Below, piece after piece: positions 44,075 through 54,450 of a stretch of 64,000 nucleotides of DNA. The translations under genes were made by a program, and so were the position numbers. The notes below the pieces were generated by a model that was given only the letters and a program-made list of their open reading frames with translations, was not told the DNA's origin and searched no databases. The number at the start of each line of letters is the position of its first letter. Within the stretch, counting starts at the first letter, position 1. The stretch comes from Paenibacillus paridis. GTDB taxonomy: Bacteria; Bacillota; Bacilli; Paenibacillales; Paenibacillaceae. The DNA lies in contig NZ_VCIX01000081.1 of NCBI RefSeq assembly GCF_006345825.1, positions 1 through 64,000 of the forward strand, written 5' to 3'.

Positions 44075-44254
44075 ATGAATAAAATGGAGGATATGGCTCA
44101 TAAAAAGAGTGCTAGCGGCATAGCCTTAAAGAAAAAACGAGGTGATTACGCCATGATTAGCGGGATTGTCTTAGCAGCGCTACTTGTCGTTTTAATTGTC
44201 GTCGCAAGCTCCGAAAGAGCAGAAGCCATCGCGGAACAGACGGGCGTTTTTTGA
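44075..44254 (+). CDS. Small single-span membrane protein
   Basis: The 59-residue product has a basic, Lys-rich N-terminus (KKSASGIALKKKRGDY) and one hydrophobic helix (ISGIVLAALLVVLIVVAS), ending in a short outer tail. ATG 44075 follows TTGGAG at 7 nt; an inner ATG at 44093 lies against a GGAGG and is an alternative. No family is recognised. Confidence 0.55.
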   Translation: MNKMEDMAHKKSASGIALKKKRGDYAMISGIVLAALLVVLIVVASSERAEAIAEQTGVF

Positions 44255-44328
44255 AGAGGCTAGTAGCGGCTATCTCTGATTTGGTATAATCTTAATTATA
44301 TTATACTAGCTGATCGGAGGTAATCCAT

Positions 44329-44889
44329 TTGGAGTTTACCTATGAAATTATTTCGGAGTCAAATATCAATGTTCGTTATATATACGGCGGAGAATGGTTT
44401 ACCTTCAATCTGTTCTACCGCGAGCAGCAATGGGTCCTTCATCCTTTCGATTCCTCGCTTATCCGCAACAAGGATATGAGCAGGCTCGTCATTGCCGATC
44501 TGCTTCAGCACCGGCCGTTCCAGGTCATGCTTGCTAAGGAGGGAATCATTCTCTCGGAGTTAAATACTTCGATTCCTCTAGGGCACCAGGAAGCCGAATA
44601 CGAGGAGCTGCCGCGGCTTGGCGGCCGCTCCGACCGTATTTTTGACGAGGAGCCTCGCCCGTTAGATCAACCGCTTGATATTGAGCGGCTTATTGAGGAA
44701 AATGACCTGGAGGATTTGATTCGGTTTGAGGTCGAGCTCATGGAAACCCGTCAAAATATGTACAATCAAATATTGCATCGGATGTTTATGGCTGATTTGG
44801 GACCCACTGATCCGGAGTTTCAGAAAATACAGCAAATCGTCAAAGCCTACGGCGAAGCCAAAACAAAGCTTCTAGGCATCGGTTCCTAG
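44329..44889 (+). CDS. Conserved hypothetical protein
   Basis: The 186-residue cytoplasmic protein starts at TTG 44329 after GGAGGT. The N-terminal half is beta-rich (VRYIYGGEWFTFNLFY, WVLHPFDSSLI) and the C-terminal half is charged and helical (DIERLIEENDLEDLIRFEVE, FMADLGPTDPEFQKIQQI). I recognise no domain. A TATAAT box sits at 44285-44290. It is not obviously co-transcribed with its neighbours. Confidence 0.6.
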   Translation: MEFTYEIISESNINVRYIYGGEWFTFNLFYREQQWVLHPFDSSLIRNKDMSRLVIADLLQHRPFQVMLAKEGIILSELNTSIPLGHQEAEYEELPRLGGRSDRIFDEEPRPLDQPLDIERLIEENDLEDLIRFEVELMETRQNMYNQILHRMFMADLGPTDPEFQKIQQIVKAYGEAKTKLLGIGS

Positions 44890-44978
44890 CGGCATGAGGG
44901 GACTCTGCAAGTTCTAATCGTTTCGTGCCGCCGCTTCCTGTATAATAGGAGCATTGACTGTTTTTGGAGGAGATTTGG

Positions 44979-45569
44979 TTGGCACAGCTTTATTACAAAT
45001 ACGGCACGATGAACAGCGGAAAATCATTTGAAATTATTAAGGTTGCCCACAATTATGAGGAGCAGGGTAAGCAGGTGCTGATCTACTCGCCTTCCGTTAG
45101 CGCGCGAGGCGGCGTAGACCGAGTGGGCTCACGAGTCGGATTTGAGCGGGAAGCGATTCCGGTGCTGGATACGACGAATCTATATGACAGCGTGAAGGAG
45201 CGCGTGGCTGCGGCGGTTCCTTCCAAAATCTATTGCGTGCTGATTGATGAGGCGCAGTTTTTGAAGAAGCACCATATCCTAGAGCTTACGCAGGTGGTGG
45301 ACGAGCTCAATATACCGGTGATGGCATTCGGGCTCAAAAATGATTTTCAAAACCAGCTGTTCGAGGGCAGCTACAACCTGCTCGTTCAAGCGGATAAAAT
45401 TGAAGAGATCAAGACGATCTGCTGGTTTTGCGACCGCAAGGCGACGATGGTCATCCGTTATTTGGACGGACAGCCGATGAATGCGGGAGAGCAAATCCAG
45501 ATCGGCGGCAATGAAGATTACAAGCCGGTATGCAGGCGCTGCTACAATGAGGCGTTTCGCAAAGAGTAG
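44979..45569 (+). CDS. tdk: Thymidine kinase
   Basis: The 196-residue protein is a type II thymidine kinase, which makes dTMP from thymidine and ATP. It has the P-loop [10 protein letters not shown], the Asp-Glu of VLIDEAQFL, the lasso region and a zinc site from CWFC and CRRC. I place the start at TTG 44979 (MAQLYYKYG), since GGAGG at 44966-44970 is 8 nt upstream. TATAAT at 44940-44945 is a likely -10. Confidence 0.92.
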   Translation: MAQLYYKYGTMNSGKSFEIIKVAHNYEEQGKQVLIYSPSVSARGGVDRVGSRVGFEREAIPVLDTTNLYDSVKERVAAAVPSKIYCVLIDEAQFLKKHHILELTQVVDELNIPVMAFGLKNDFQNQLFEGSYNLLVQADKIEEIKTICWFCDRKATMVIRYLDGQPMNAGEQIQIGGNEDYKPVCRRCYNEAFRKE

Positions 45570-45629
45570 CGGCTCATCGGCCGGGTGGCCAATCGTTATT
45601 TCGAATAAGCGGTACCTCTAACAAAAAAG

Positions 45630-45673
45630 AACCTCCAATGCCTATTTTCCTGTGGCTGTGGAGGTTTTTTTTT
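45630..45673 (+). terminator. Terminator after thymidine kinase
   Basis: AACCTCCA pairs with TGGAGGTT (45659-45666), with a GCC/GGC inner pair, followed by nine T residues. Confidence 0.8.
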
Positions 45674-45686
45674 GCAATATAGAAAT

Positions 45687-45726
45687 GAAACGCGCCGCGC
45701 CACTAAAAGATGGCGATAACCGTTTC
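45687..45726. repeat. 40-bp dispersed palindromic element, copy 2
   Basis: It begins GAAACGCGC and ends CCGTTTC, and it shares 31 of 40 bases with the copy at 16904-16943. Like that copy it lies behind a terminator and before a minus-strand gene end. The inner stem is weaker here. Confidence 0.6.
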
Positions 45727-45787
45727 ACCGTCAAAGCTACTTCAGCGTCTTAAGGACGCCGAAGGCGCTTTTGCTTGCCTTATGCCC

Positions 45788-46234
45788 TTACAGGCTGAAC
45801 TCGCTTGGGTTCAGTCCCAGCGTGTTGCAGATGTCGCGAACGGCAGCCTGCTCTTGCAAATCGAAATCGCCGTCTGCGGCGCCGATAGCGCTGCACACGC
45901 CGACGATAACGCGGCCGACTTCCGGTTTGCTGCGGAATTTGGCAATCGCCTTAAGCGCTTCTTGCTTGCCGATCATGCCGTCAAACTCAATGTTGCCGAC
46001 GTAATGGTTAAAACGGTTAATCACATCGGTCATATCAAATACCTTTAGCTCTTCGCTGCGGCTGATATAGCCGGCCATCTTTTGTTTTTCGGCGGAATCG
46101 ATGGAACCGTCAGCTCCTGCAACGATTGCACAGCCCGCGACGACCGCGTCCAGAAAATCTTTATTTTTTAATTTCTTGACCTGATCGTTTAGTCCTTGCT
46201 TGGTGCTTTGCAGCCATGAAGAAAATGAGCTCAT
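45788..46234 (-). CDS. TerB family protein
   Basis: The 148-residue helical protein matches TerB: two acidic loops, VAGADGSIDSAEKQKM and IGAADGDFDLQEQA, flank helices of the family and are thought to bind a divalent metal. TerB proteins sit at the membrane in the Ter complex with TerC. It is on the opposite strand and 2.3 kb from telA, so it has its own promoter. A stop-proximal copy of the 40-bp element is adjacent. Confidence 0.9.
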   Translation of the reverse strand: MSSFSSWLQSTKQGLNDQVKKLKNKDFLDAVVAGCAIVAGADGSIDSAEKQKMAGYISRSEELKVFDMTDVINRFNHYVGNIEFDGMIGKQEALKAIAKFRSKPEVGRVIVGVCSAIGAADGDFDLQEQAAVRDICNTLGLNPSEFSL

Positions 46235-46523
46235 TTATCGCAGCCTCCTATTGTTCTTTTTTGATGCTATAGCTCTATTGTAGTTTCAAATGGTACCAAT
46301 TAGCAAATTTTGCGGAACATTGTCTGTTTCTGCTGAACGACGCGAGGATATGGAACCGTTTGCAAATTACGAAAAAACAACGCACATGATCGCAAGAATG
46401 CGCCATATTTTCAAACCGCCATCACTTTTATACTTGGAGATAATCTTGTCTATGGCTGCCATTCGCGAGGTGAAGCAGTCGTGGCATAGAGACCGCTATT
46501 TCAGTCTTTGAGGAGGGTTTGGC

Positions 46524-49500
46524 TTGAAAAGAAAGATATCCATGATGACGGCAATGCTGTTGGTCGTTTCGCTTATGACAAGTTTATTGTCGGTTGGCGC
46601 GGCGCCTTTGACACAGTCTGCGGGATTGCTTCCGGCCTATTTGGATCCAGCGAAGAGCGTGGATGCCCGGGCAGCGGACTTGCTGTCCCGAATGACACTG
46701 GAGGAACGCGCAGGACAAATGATACAGCCGGAGAAGTCCAATATTACACCGGAGGAAGTAAAGCAATATTTCATCGGTTCCGTGCTAAGCGGCGGAGGAT
46801 CATTCCCCGGCGGCAGGCAGCAGGACAGCACGCGGGAAAACTGGCAAACGCTGATCGACGGCTACCAAGACGGAGCATTGTCCACGCGGCTGGGCATTCC
46901 GCTGCTGTATGGCGTGGATGGCGTACATGGCCATAACAATGTGAAGGGCGCGACGTTGTTTCCGCATAATATTGGCCTCGGAGCAGCAAACAATGCTGAG
47001 CTGATGAAGCAAATCGGAGCAGCAACGGCCAAGGAAATCCGGGCAACCGGTGCGAATTGGGATTTTGCGCCGACGATCGCCGCACCGCAGGATATACGCT
47101 GGGGCCGTACTTATGAAGGCTACAGCAGCAATCAAGCGATTTCCAAGGTGCTCGGCGCGGCCTATATTCAGGGACTGCAAGGAGCGACTGCCGAGGAGCG
47201 CAGCCAGACGAAGCATGTTGCGGGCGCTGCGAAGCATTTTCTAGGCGAGGGCTACACGGATAACGGCACGAACCAAGGAAACGTAACGAAATATACGGAG
47301 GATGAGCTGATCGCGAGTGATCTGGATATGTACAAAGCTGCGATTGATGCAGGTGTACAAACGGTGATGGCCTCCTACCATAGCATTCAGGGACTCAAAA
47401 TGCATGCCAACCAGAGGCTGCTCACCGATGTGCTGAAAGGTGAGCTTGGCTTTAAGGGTTTTGTTATTTCGGACTACAACGCTATTCAGCAAATTACCCG
47501 CAATCAGGAGGGTCAAGCGATTAGCGGCTTGAGGAATCAGCTGATGGTGTCCGTCAACGCAGGCGTGGACATGTTCATGCTGACGGGTGATTGGAAGGCA
47601 AGCCTGAATCATCTCATTAGCCTTGTGAAGGAAGGCAGCATTACGGAGGAGCGGCTTGACGATGCTGTGCTGCGGATTTTGAAAGTGAAAATCTCATCCG
47701 GTTTGTTCGAGCATCCGAAGACCGATTCGGACTTGACCGGTGAATTTGGAACCCCCGAGCATCGCAAGCTTGCTCGCCAAGCGGTTGCGGAATCGCTCGT
47801 GCTGCTGAAAAACGATGTTGTGAACGGTACGCCGATTATGTCGCAGCTGAAGGATATGGACAAGATTTTCGTTGCCGGCAAAAATGCGAACGATATCGGC
47901 AACCAGTCCGGCGGCTGGTCGATCACCTGGCAGGGCGCTTCCGGTGCGATTACAACCGGAACGACAATATATGAAGGTTTAAAAGAAGTTGCAGGTGCTT
48001 CGAAGCAAGTGACGTATAACAAACACGGCCGCGGAGCCGCGGGGTATGACGTAGCGATTGCGGTTGTTGGCGAAACGCCTTACGCCGAATCGGCGGGTGA
48101 CCGCACAAGCCTGAACCTTGACGAGGAAGACCTGGCTACGATCGCGAACATTCGCGCAGCAGACCCGAACATTCCGATTGTGGTCGTGCTCGTATCCGGC
48201 CGTCCGCTTACGATTGCAGATCAAATGGATGACTGGGATGCCTTGGTTGCCGCCTGGCTGCCAGGAACAGAAGGCCAGGGCGTCGCTGACGTGTTGATTG
48301 GCGATAAGGAGTTCAAAGGGAAAAACCCGATGAACTGGCCGTTCTATTTGACGAATTATCCAATTACAGCACAGAACAGTGCCAACCTGTTGTTCCCTGT
48401 AGGTTATGGTCTGGCGAGCGGAGAAGCGACACCGGAGCTGCCTGCCAAGCCTGTGCAACCGGAGCTGCCATCTCTGCCGATACCGGGCAAGGTGGAAGCA
48501 GAAGCCTTCTCGGCGAAAAGCAGCGGTCTGAACACCGAGGATACGCAGGATACCGGCGGCGGCAAAAACATCGGTTGGACGGCAGCTGGCGCGTGGCTGG
48601 ATTACGCCGTCAAGGTGAATGAGCCGGGAACATACAGCGCAGCTTTCCGTTATGCAGGCAACGGCGGAGCGACAGGCATGAAGATCAAGACAGAAGGCGG
48701 AGCGACGCTGGGTACATTGAGCGTAGGCTCTACAGGTGGCTGGCAAAGCTGGCAAACGGCTACTGTAGATAACATCGTGCTCAGTAAGGCAGGCCTGCAA
48801 AAGCTGAGGCTCGAATTTATCGCAGGAGATATGAACTTTAACTGGGTTGAATTTACGCGTACCGGTGATGTGCCGGCAGGCGGTGACGGTGGGGAGCCGG
48901 GGCCGGGCAATGGCGGCGAAGGAGCAGTTCCTCTCATTAACGGAGCCGTCGAGTCATGGATTTCGAGCGAACGCGATGCGGGCGACCGCAAATGGTATTA
49001 CGCCGACCGCTATCATACGGGGGACAAGAAGCTGGAGAAGCAGCCGAATTTGGCGCTTTCGCTTCCGAACGGTTCGGCAGCAACTGCCATTACGATTGAT
49101 CCTGACAAACAGTACCAAACGATGCTGGGCATCGGTTCGTCCATGGAGGAATCAACGATTCATAATCTTGTGAAAATGTCGCCAGAGAAGCAGACGGAGC
49201 TGCTCCGCAAGCTGATCGACAAGGACAGCGGCATTGGTATGAGCCTAATTCGTTTAACAATCGGAACCTCGGATTTCACGGCGCAGAAGTTCTATTCGTA
49301 TAACGATTTGCCGCCGGGCGAGACGGATGTGGAACTGAAGAAGTTTTCGATTCAGAAGGATATCGATTTCGGCATCATTCCCACGGTTAAGAAAATCCAG
49401 GCGATCAATCCGGACGTGAAGTTTTTTGCTTCGCCGTGGAGCCCGCCGGGCTGGATGAAGACGACGGGCAGCATGATAAGAGGCCAGGTGAAGGAAGAGT

Positions 49501-52500
49501 ACCTTCCTGTGCTTGCAACCTACTATGTTAAATATTTGGAGGCTTACGCGGAGCATGGCATCTACTTCGAAGGCATGACGCTGCAAAACGAGCCTTTGCT
49601 TGAAATTGATTATCCAAGTACAGCCATGTCTTGGCAGCAGGCTTCGCGCCTCGCCAAGCTGCTTCGCGCAGAGCTGGACAAAAACAGCAATGCCAAAATC
49701 AAAAACGTGAAGCTATGGATGTTTGACCATAATCCGGGCGACACGATGGCGTATCCGGCTCAAATTTTGGGCAACCCGGTCGAAGGGGCTTATGACGCTA
49801 TTGAAGGAACGGCGTTCCACGATTATGGCGGCGAGCTGTCGATGATGACAGAGCTACAGAAGCTGTTCCCGGCAAAAAGCGTATATTTGACCGAGCGTGC
49901 CGTATGGGGAACGACCGGCGCTGACCGGATCGCGCAATATTTCCGCAATTACGCAAAAAGCTACAACAGCTGGGTGACGATGCTCGACAGCGATATTTCA
50001 GCGCATCAATGGGTCGGCATTCCCGATCCAACGCCTGTCGTGCAGGATTCTTCCAATCCTGATGCTTACTGGCTCCTGCCTGAATATTATTTGATGGGCC
50101 AGTATACGAAATTTGTTAAACCAGGTTACGTGCGGATAGACAGCAACTACGGCTCTGCGGCAACGGTAACGAACGTTGCTTTTGCAAGCCCGGACGGCAA
50201 AGAGATTGTAACGGTCGTCATTAATCAGACGAACGATCCGCAGCCGTTCAAGATTTTGGTTGACGGCTTGCAAATCGATGCGGTCATTCCAGCGAAATCG
50301 GCAGCTACTTACCGCTGGAACCGTACGCCAATCACGGCTGTTCCAGCAGCTATTGACGCTACGCGCTTCGCATCGGCGGAAGGCGCATACCAAGTTAATG
50401 CTGGGGGCTATCTGGGCTCCTTTGCGCCAAATGGTACGGCTTCGTTCGATTACGTAATGAGAGTAGCGGAAGCTGGAGAATACGATCTCGATCTTGCGCT
50501 TGCCGGCTTCCAGACGGACGGCTCGGTAAGTTTTAAGCTGAATGGGGAGCCTCTCGTAACGCTTCCGGTTAAGCAAACGACGTACCAATGGGAATATTTT
50601 GCGAATCAGCGCGTTCGCACTTCGCTTCCGGCAGGTACGCACAAATTGACGATGTCCGTCAGCAAAAACGATTACAACATTAAGAGTATTGCCTTCTCCA
50701 AAGCAGAGACGGCTCCGGTACAGCTGCCGGCGCTTATAGAGGCTAGCAAATTCACGGCTGCGCACAACGTGCTCGTTAATGGCTCGGCTGTAAGCTACGC
50801 TGATCCAAATGATTGGATGGAATACGTTGTTCAAGTGCCGGAGGATGGTGAATACGGCATCACGTATCAGTATTCGACGACGAATGACGGCGCCAAGGCG
50901 GAGCTTGCTGTGGAAGGCCAAGTTGCGGCAACGACTGAGCTGCTTAACAGCGGCAGCTGGGATACATGGGCTACCGCTTCGGATACCATTGCTTTGACGG
51001 CTGGCATCCACACGCTGCGCGTAAGCGTCGCAGACCAGGGCTTTAATTTGAATGCAATTGCGATTGGTCCGGCAATACTTGCTGACGCTTCTGCGGTGAC
51101 CGAAGGCGCGGAGGCAGGCAAAGAAATTAAAGTAACGCTGCTTAACGATCGTTATAAGGAGGAGCTGACCGCCTCCAATTGGTCGATTTCGGGGTATGCG
51201 GGAACGGTGGTCGAAAGCGTCTACCGTGCGGATGACCATACCGCGAAGCTCGTGATTGGCGGATCAGCAGCCCGAGATTATGATACGGACCAGACGGTCA
51301 CGGTAACTGCCAGCGTGTACGAGGCAGCATCCGGAAGCGTGGGCCAGCCCATGAAAACAAAGGTCGTTTTCAAAGCTATCAATGATCCTGAGACACTGAC
51401 CTTGTCCGAGAGCAGCCTATCTTACGGAGTTAACGGCAAAGAGCTTACCGTTACGCTCAATGGCGGCACGTTCGTGCCGGATAAGCTGAGTGCCATTACG
51501 CTAACCGGAACGGCTGTTTCATTAGGCGGCGTATCGCTTCGGGGAGCTGAGCTTCTAAGCCCTACAAGGGTGAAGCTAACCTTGAATTGGAACGAAAAGG
51601 TTTATTACAACGAATTGGCGCTGCAGGTGAACGTTCCTGTACAGGCATATGATGATTCAACAGGCGGTTCGGCGTTAACCGCAGCAGCAGCGCTGCTGGG
51701 AACCGAAAACGTTAAAACGCCGATGGACCTGCTTGCCTTCGATTCATTAGACAAGTTCAACCGAATCAATGGATTTAACGTGACAGGCACAGGAAGCGCA
51801 AGCCGGTTGACGCAAATCGACGCTGGCGATTACGCTGACTATTTGGTAAATGTGCCTGCTGCTGGCGAGTATGTCGTCACTTTTAAAGCGACGTCGAACG
51901 GCCAAGCTATGAATGGCATTATCTTGGAGGCGCAGGATGGTGCCTTACGCAGAACGCTAACCGTGCCGAATCTTTACAATCAGGTTGTGGAAATGCGTGC
52001 GGTTATTGCACTAGGGGAGGGACCCCAAAAGCTTCGCCTTGCCGCCGGAGCTTCCGGCTACGAGCTCAGAGGCATTAAGTTCGAGCCGTATGCCATTCAA
52101 GTCATGGATGAGAGCGCAACTATGAAGATCGAAGCGGAAAGCTATAGCCGTGCTGACGCGGCTGCCGTTCAAAGCCAGATGAACGGCGAAACGCTGCTGT
52201 TCAAAAACGTAGGCTTTATCGCCGCTGGCGGATCGCTATATTATGATGTGAATATTGCAAAAACAGCCTTTTATAAAGTGAGTTACCGTTATGCAACGCC
52301 GCAGAGCGGGGTGAGCGGAACCCTTTCGGTCAACGGTGAGAAGCTGTCGACGACGCCGCTTGGCGCAAGCGGCGGATGGGACACGTACACCGAGGCTTCC
52401 GGCATTGTGAAATTGGCCGAGGGCGCTCAGGAAATTCAGTTTACTAGCAACAATGATGGAGCTAACCTGGACTGGTTCACGCTAGAGGAGACGGAAGAGA

Positions 52501-54071
52501 CGGCTCCGGTCGAGGAAGGCAGTGTGGCCATTCCGCAGGCATCGCTTAAAGCGGGCACCTACAAAGGCGCTCAGCGGGTCGTTTTAACCTCTGTTACTGA
52601 GGGAGCAGCCATTTATTACAAGACGGACGGCACGCTGCCAAGCAGCGGGAACGGCCAGCTGTATACAGGAGAGCTGGCGCTTAAGGACTTGGCGGTGCTT
52701 CGCACCATCGCGGTGAAAGCAGGCATGAAGGACAGCTACGTAGCGCCATTCACGTACATCATTACGGATGGCGAGGAGCCGCAGGTGCCAACGCCAACTC
52801 CGACGACGGCACCGACGCCTTCCCCATCAGCGGCACCGACACCGACGCCTACAACGGGTGGGCCGGTAGCCACGCCGCCAGCCGCAACGCCTACGGCGAC
52901 TGCCGGTGGCTTGAAGGTTATTGCTGCGCCTACACCAGCGTTGGATGCGGCCAGCGGCTTAGGAAAAACATCGATTAGCCAATCTCAAATTGATGCTGTA
53001 GTGAAGCAGGGGCAAGTGGGGAATGTACAACAAGTGAAAATCGAGGTTTCGGCAGTGAGCGGCGCGAAAGGCTACGAGGTGCAGCTGCCTAAGGAAGCCA
53101 TTAGCGAAGCTAAGCTGTCTGTGCAGTATGAGATTCACACGGATACAGGTACCATTATCGTACCTAGCCACATGCTGAATTCGCTTCCTGCGGGTGCGAA
53201 GAACGTGTCTATCGTTATTGCGAATGCCGACAAGGCCAAGCTTAGCGAAGAAGCGCGCGCCGCAATCGGCAGCCGCCCAGCCGTCGAGCTTAACCTTTAC
53301 GTAGATGGCGTTAAGGTGGAGTGGAGCAACGCAGATGCGGCCGTGCATGTATCGCTTAACTATGCATTAAGCGCGAATGAAGCGCCGAGTGCGGAGCATG
53401 TGACCGTATGGCATATCGATGGTGCCGGCAAAATCACTGCCGTACCGAGCGGCAAATACGACCAATCCAAGGGCGCAGTTGTCTTTACGGTCAATCACTT
53501 CAGTGCCTATGGCGTTGTGCTCGTTCATAAATCATTTGATGATTTGGGCAAGCATGCTTGGGCAAAGCAAGCTATCGAAGTGATGGCGTCCAAGGGCATC
53601 ATTAATGGCGTGTCGGACAAAACTTACGCTCCTGCTCAAAACGTGAAGCGGGCAGATTTTATTACTTTGCTTGTGAAAACGTTAGGTCTGAGCGCGAATG
53701 CGAGCGGAAATTTCAGCGATATTGCGAGTGATGCTTATTATTATGATGCGGTAGCAATAGCTAAGAAGCTTGGCATCGTGAACGGACGTTCGGATGGCTC
53801 ATTTGATCCGAATGCTTCGATAACCAGGCAGGAAATGTTTGCGATGACCGCTAGAGCGATAGAAGCTTCAGGGAAGAAGCTGGATGCAGGGAACGCCGAG
53901 CAGCTCGCAGCATTTTCAGATTTAGGGAAACTGGCAGCTTATGCGGCTGACAGCGCGTCTCTGCTGGTAGCGAACGGAATCGTGAAAGGTGACGGCACGA
54001 AGCTGAATCCGCTTGGACATACAACGCGCGCGGAGGCAGCAGTGATCATGTATGCGATTTATAACAAGTAG
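46524..54071 (+). CDS. Giant SLH-anchored glycosidase with GH3 and GH30 domains
   Basis: This 2515-residue exported enzyme starts at TTG 46524 after GAGGAGGG. After a signal peptide come a GH3 domain (about 40-640; nucleophile D317 in FVISDYNA), a CBM6-like module (650-780) and a GH30 domain (about 855-1270; acid/base E1023 in LQNEP, nucleophile E1124 in YLTERAVWG). Several CBM-like beta-sandwiches follow (1273-1990), then a chitobiase-C-like module (2000-2083), a Pro-Thr linker (2090-2125) and three SLH repeats (2335-2515). It likely hydrolyses beta-glucans or related polymers at the cell surface, as a GH3 plus GH30 pair suggests. The exact substrate is unknown. Confidence 0.93.
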   Translation: MKRKISMMTAMLLVVSLMTSLLSVGAAPLTQSAGLLPAYLDPAKSVDARAADLLSRMTLEERAGQMIQPEKSNITPEEVKQYFIGSVLSGGGSFPGGRQQDSTRENWQTLIDGYQDGALSTRLGIPLLYGVDGVHGHNNVKGATLFPHNIGLGAANNAELMKQIGAATAKEIRATGANWDFAPTIAAPQDIRWGRTYEGYSSNQAISKVLGAAYIQGLQGATAEERSQTKHVAGAAKHFLGEGYTDNGTNQGNVTKYTEDELIASDLDMYKAAIDAGVQTVMASYHSIQGLKMHANQRLLTDVLKGELGFKGFVISDYNAIQQITRNQEGQAISGLRNQLMVSVNAGVDMFMLTGDWKASLNHLISLVKEGSITEERLDDAVLRILKVKISSGLFEHPKTDSDLTGEFGTPEHRKLARQAVAESLVLLKNDVVNGTPIMSQLKDMDKIFVAGKNANDIGNQSGGWSITWQGASGAITTGTTIYEGLKEVAGASKQVTYNKHGRGAAGYDVAIAVVGETPYAESAGDRTSLNLDEEDLATIANIRAADPNIPIVVVLVSGRPLTIADQMDDWDALVAAWLPGTEGQGVADVLIGDKEFKGKNPMNWPFYLTNYPITAQNSANLLFPVGYGLASGEATPELPAKPVQPELPSLPIPGKVEAEAFSAKSSGLNTEDTQDTGGGKNIGWTAAGAWLDYAVKVNEPGTYSAAFRYAGNGGATGMKIKTEGGATLGTLSVGSTGGWQSWQTATVDNIVLSKAGLQKLRLEFIAGDMNFNWVEFTRTGDVPAGGDGGEPGPGNGGEGAVPLINGAVESWISSERDAGDRKWYYADRYHTGDKKLEKQPNLALSLPNGSAATAITIDPDKQYQTMLGIGSSMEESTIHNLVKMSPEKQTELLRKLIDKDSGIGMSLIRLTIGTSDFTAQKFYSYNDLPPGETDVELKKFSIQKDIDFGIIPTVKKIQAINPDVKFFASPWSPPGWMKTTGSMIRGQVKEEYLPVLATYYVKYLEAYAEHGIYFEGMTLQNEPLLEIDYPSTAMSWQQASRLAKLLRAELDKNSNAKIKNVKLWMFDHNPGDTMAYPAQILGNPVEGAYDAIEGTAFHDYGGELSMMTELQKLFPAKSVYLTERAVWGTTGADRIAQYFRNYAKSYNSWVTMLDSDISAHQWVGIPDPTPVVQDSSNPDAYWLLPEYYLMGQYTKFVKPGYVRIDSNYGSAATVTNVAFASPDGKEIVTVVINQTNDPQPFKILVDGLQIDAVIPAKSAATYRWNRTPITAVPAAIDATRFASAEGAYQVNAGGYLGSFAPNGTASFDYVMRVAEAGEYDLDLALAGFQTDGSVSFKLNGEPLVTLPVKQTTYQWEYFANQRVRTSLPAGTHKLTMSVSKNDYNIKSIAFSKAETAPVQLPALIEASKFTAAHNVLVNGSAVSYADPNDWMEYVVQVPEDGEYGITYQYSTTNDGAKAELAVEGQVAATTELLNSGSWDTWATASDTIALTAGIHTLRVSVADQGFNLNAIAIGPAILADASAVTEGAEAGKEIKVTLLNDRYKEELTASNWSISGYAGTVVESVYRADDHTAKLVIGGSAARDYDTDQTVTVTASVYEAASGSVGQPMKTKVVFKAINDPETLTLSESSLSYGVNGKELTVTLNGGTFVPDKLSAITLTGTAVSLGGVSLRGAELLSPTRVKLTLNWNEKVYYNELALQVNVPVQAYDDSTGGSALTAAAALLGTENVKTPMDLLAFDSLDKFNRINGFNVTGTGSASRLTQIDAGDYADYLVNVPAAGEYVVTFKATSNGQAMNGIILEAQDGALRRTLTVPNLYNQVVEMRAVIALGEGPQKLRLAAGASGYELRGIKFEPYAIQVMDESATMKIEAESYSRADAAAVQSQMNGETLLFKNVGFIAAGGSLYYDVNIAKTAFYKVSYRYATPQSGVSGTLSVNGEKLSTTPLGASGGWDTYTEASGIVKLAEGAQEIQFTSNNDGANLDWFTLEETEETAPVEEGSVAIPQASLKAGTYKGAQRVVLTSVTEGAAIYYKTDGTLPSSGNGQLYTGELALKDLAVLRTIAVKAGMKDSYVAPFTYIITDGEEPQVPTPTPTTAPTPSPSAAPTPTPTTGGPVATPPAATPTATAGGLKVIAAPTPALDAASGLGKTSISQSQIDAVVKQGQVGNVQQVKIEVSAVSGAKGYEVQLPKEAISEAKLSVQYEIHTDTGTIIVPSHMLNSLPAGAKNVSIVIANADKAKLSEEARAAIGSRPAVELNLYVDGVKVEWSNADAAVHVSLNYALSANEAPSAEHVTVWHIDGAGKITAVPSGKYDQSKGAVVFTVNHFSAYGVVLVHKSFDDLGKHAWAKQAIEVMASKGIINGVSDKTYAPAQNVKRADFITLLVKTLGLSANASGNFSDIASDAYYYDAVAIAKKLGIVNGRSDGSFDPNASITRQEMFAMTARAIEASGKKLDAGNAEQLAAFSDLGKLAAYAADSASLLVANGIVKGDGTKLNPLGHTTRAEAAVIMYAIYNK

Positions 54072-54091
54072 GCTTTAATGTGGATAGAAAG

Positions 54092-54129
54092 AAACAGACG
54101 GTGGCCTAAGCCATCGTCTGTTTTTTTTT
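54092..54129 (+). terminator. Terminator after the giant glycosidase
   Basis: CAGACGGTGGC pairs with GCCATCGTCTG (54110-54120) around a CTAA loop, followed by nine T residues. Confidence 0.92.
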
Positions 54130-54249
54130 GTCCATATGACTTGGTCCGATTCGACGTTTCTATGAAAAGTTTTTCAAAATAGCCTTACGCCGTTCACTCT
54201 ATGAATCTCTCGAATAGGATGAAGGTATCAAATGGTAGGAGTTGATCTT

Positions 54250-54450
54250 GTGTCTTTCTATTTCAAGCTCCGCACGTATGTGGGGAGAAGCGTTGAGGTT
54301 GTCCTCTCGAATGGCGAAGTGATTGCGGGCGAATTAATCGCAGTAGGCTTCTCTTATGCTGTTGTTCAGGCATTAACGGTACCTGGCTATGGCGGCACAG
54401 AGGATGTGCTCATTCGCTCAAGGGTTATCCATTATGTCCGCATCTTATAG
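54250..54450 (+). CDS. Small LSm-like protein
   Basis: The 66-residue product has the strand pattern of LSm/SH3-like folds (VEVVLSNGEVIAGELIAVG, then DVLIRSRVIHYVRI). GTG 54250 is chosen because TAGGAG is about 9 nt upstream; ATG 54232 lies before that site. It overlaps the next gene by 17 nt and is probably co-translated with the glycosyltransferases. Its function is unknown. Confidence 0.6.
   Translation: MSFYFKLRTYVGRSVEVVLSNGEVIAGELIAVGFSYAVVQALTVPGYGGTEDVLIRSRVIHYVRIL

Noticed and set aside
45710..46048. Plus-strand frames opposite terB
   Set aside because: They are antisense shadows of a well-supported TerB gene with conserved acidic loops.
49998..51239. 413-codon minus-strand frame inside the giant glycosidase
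   Set aside because: It is a shadow of the GC-rich plus-strand gene, with no ribosome binding site and an Arg/Ser-rich, low-quality product. The same applies to 47979-48800.
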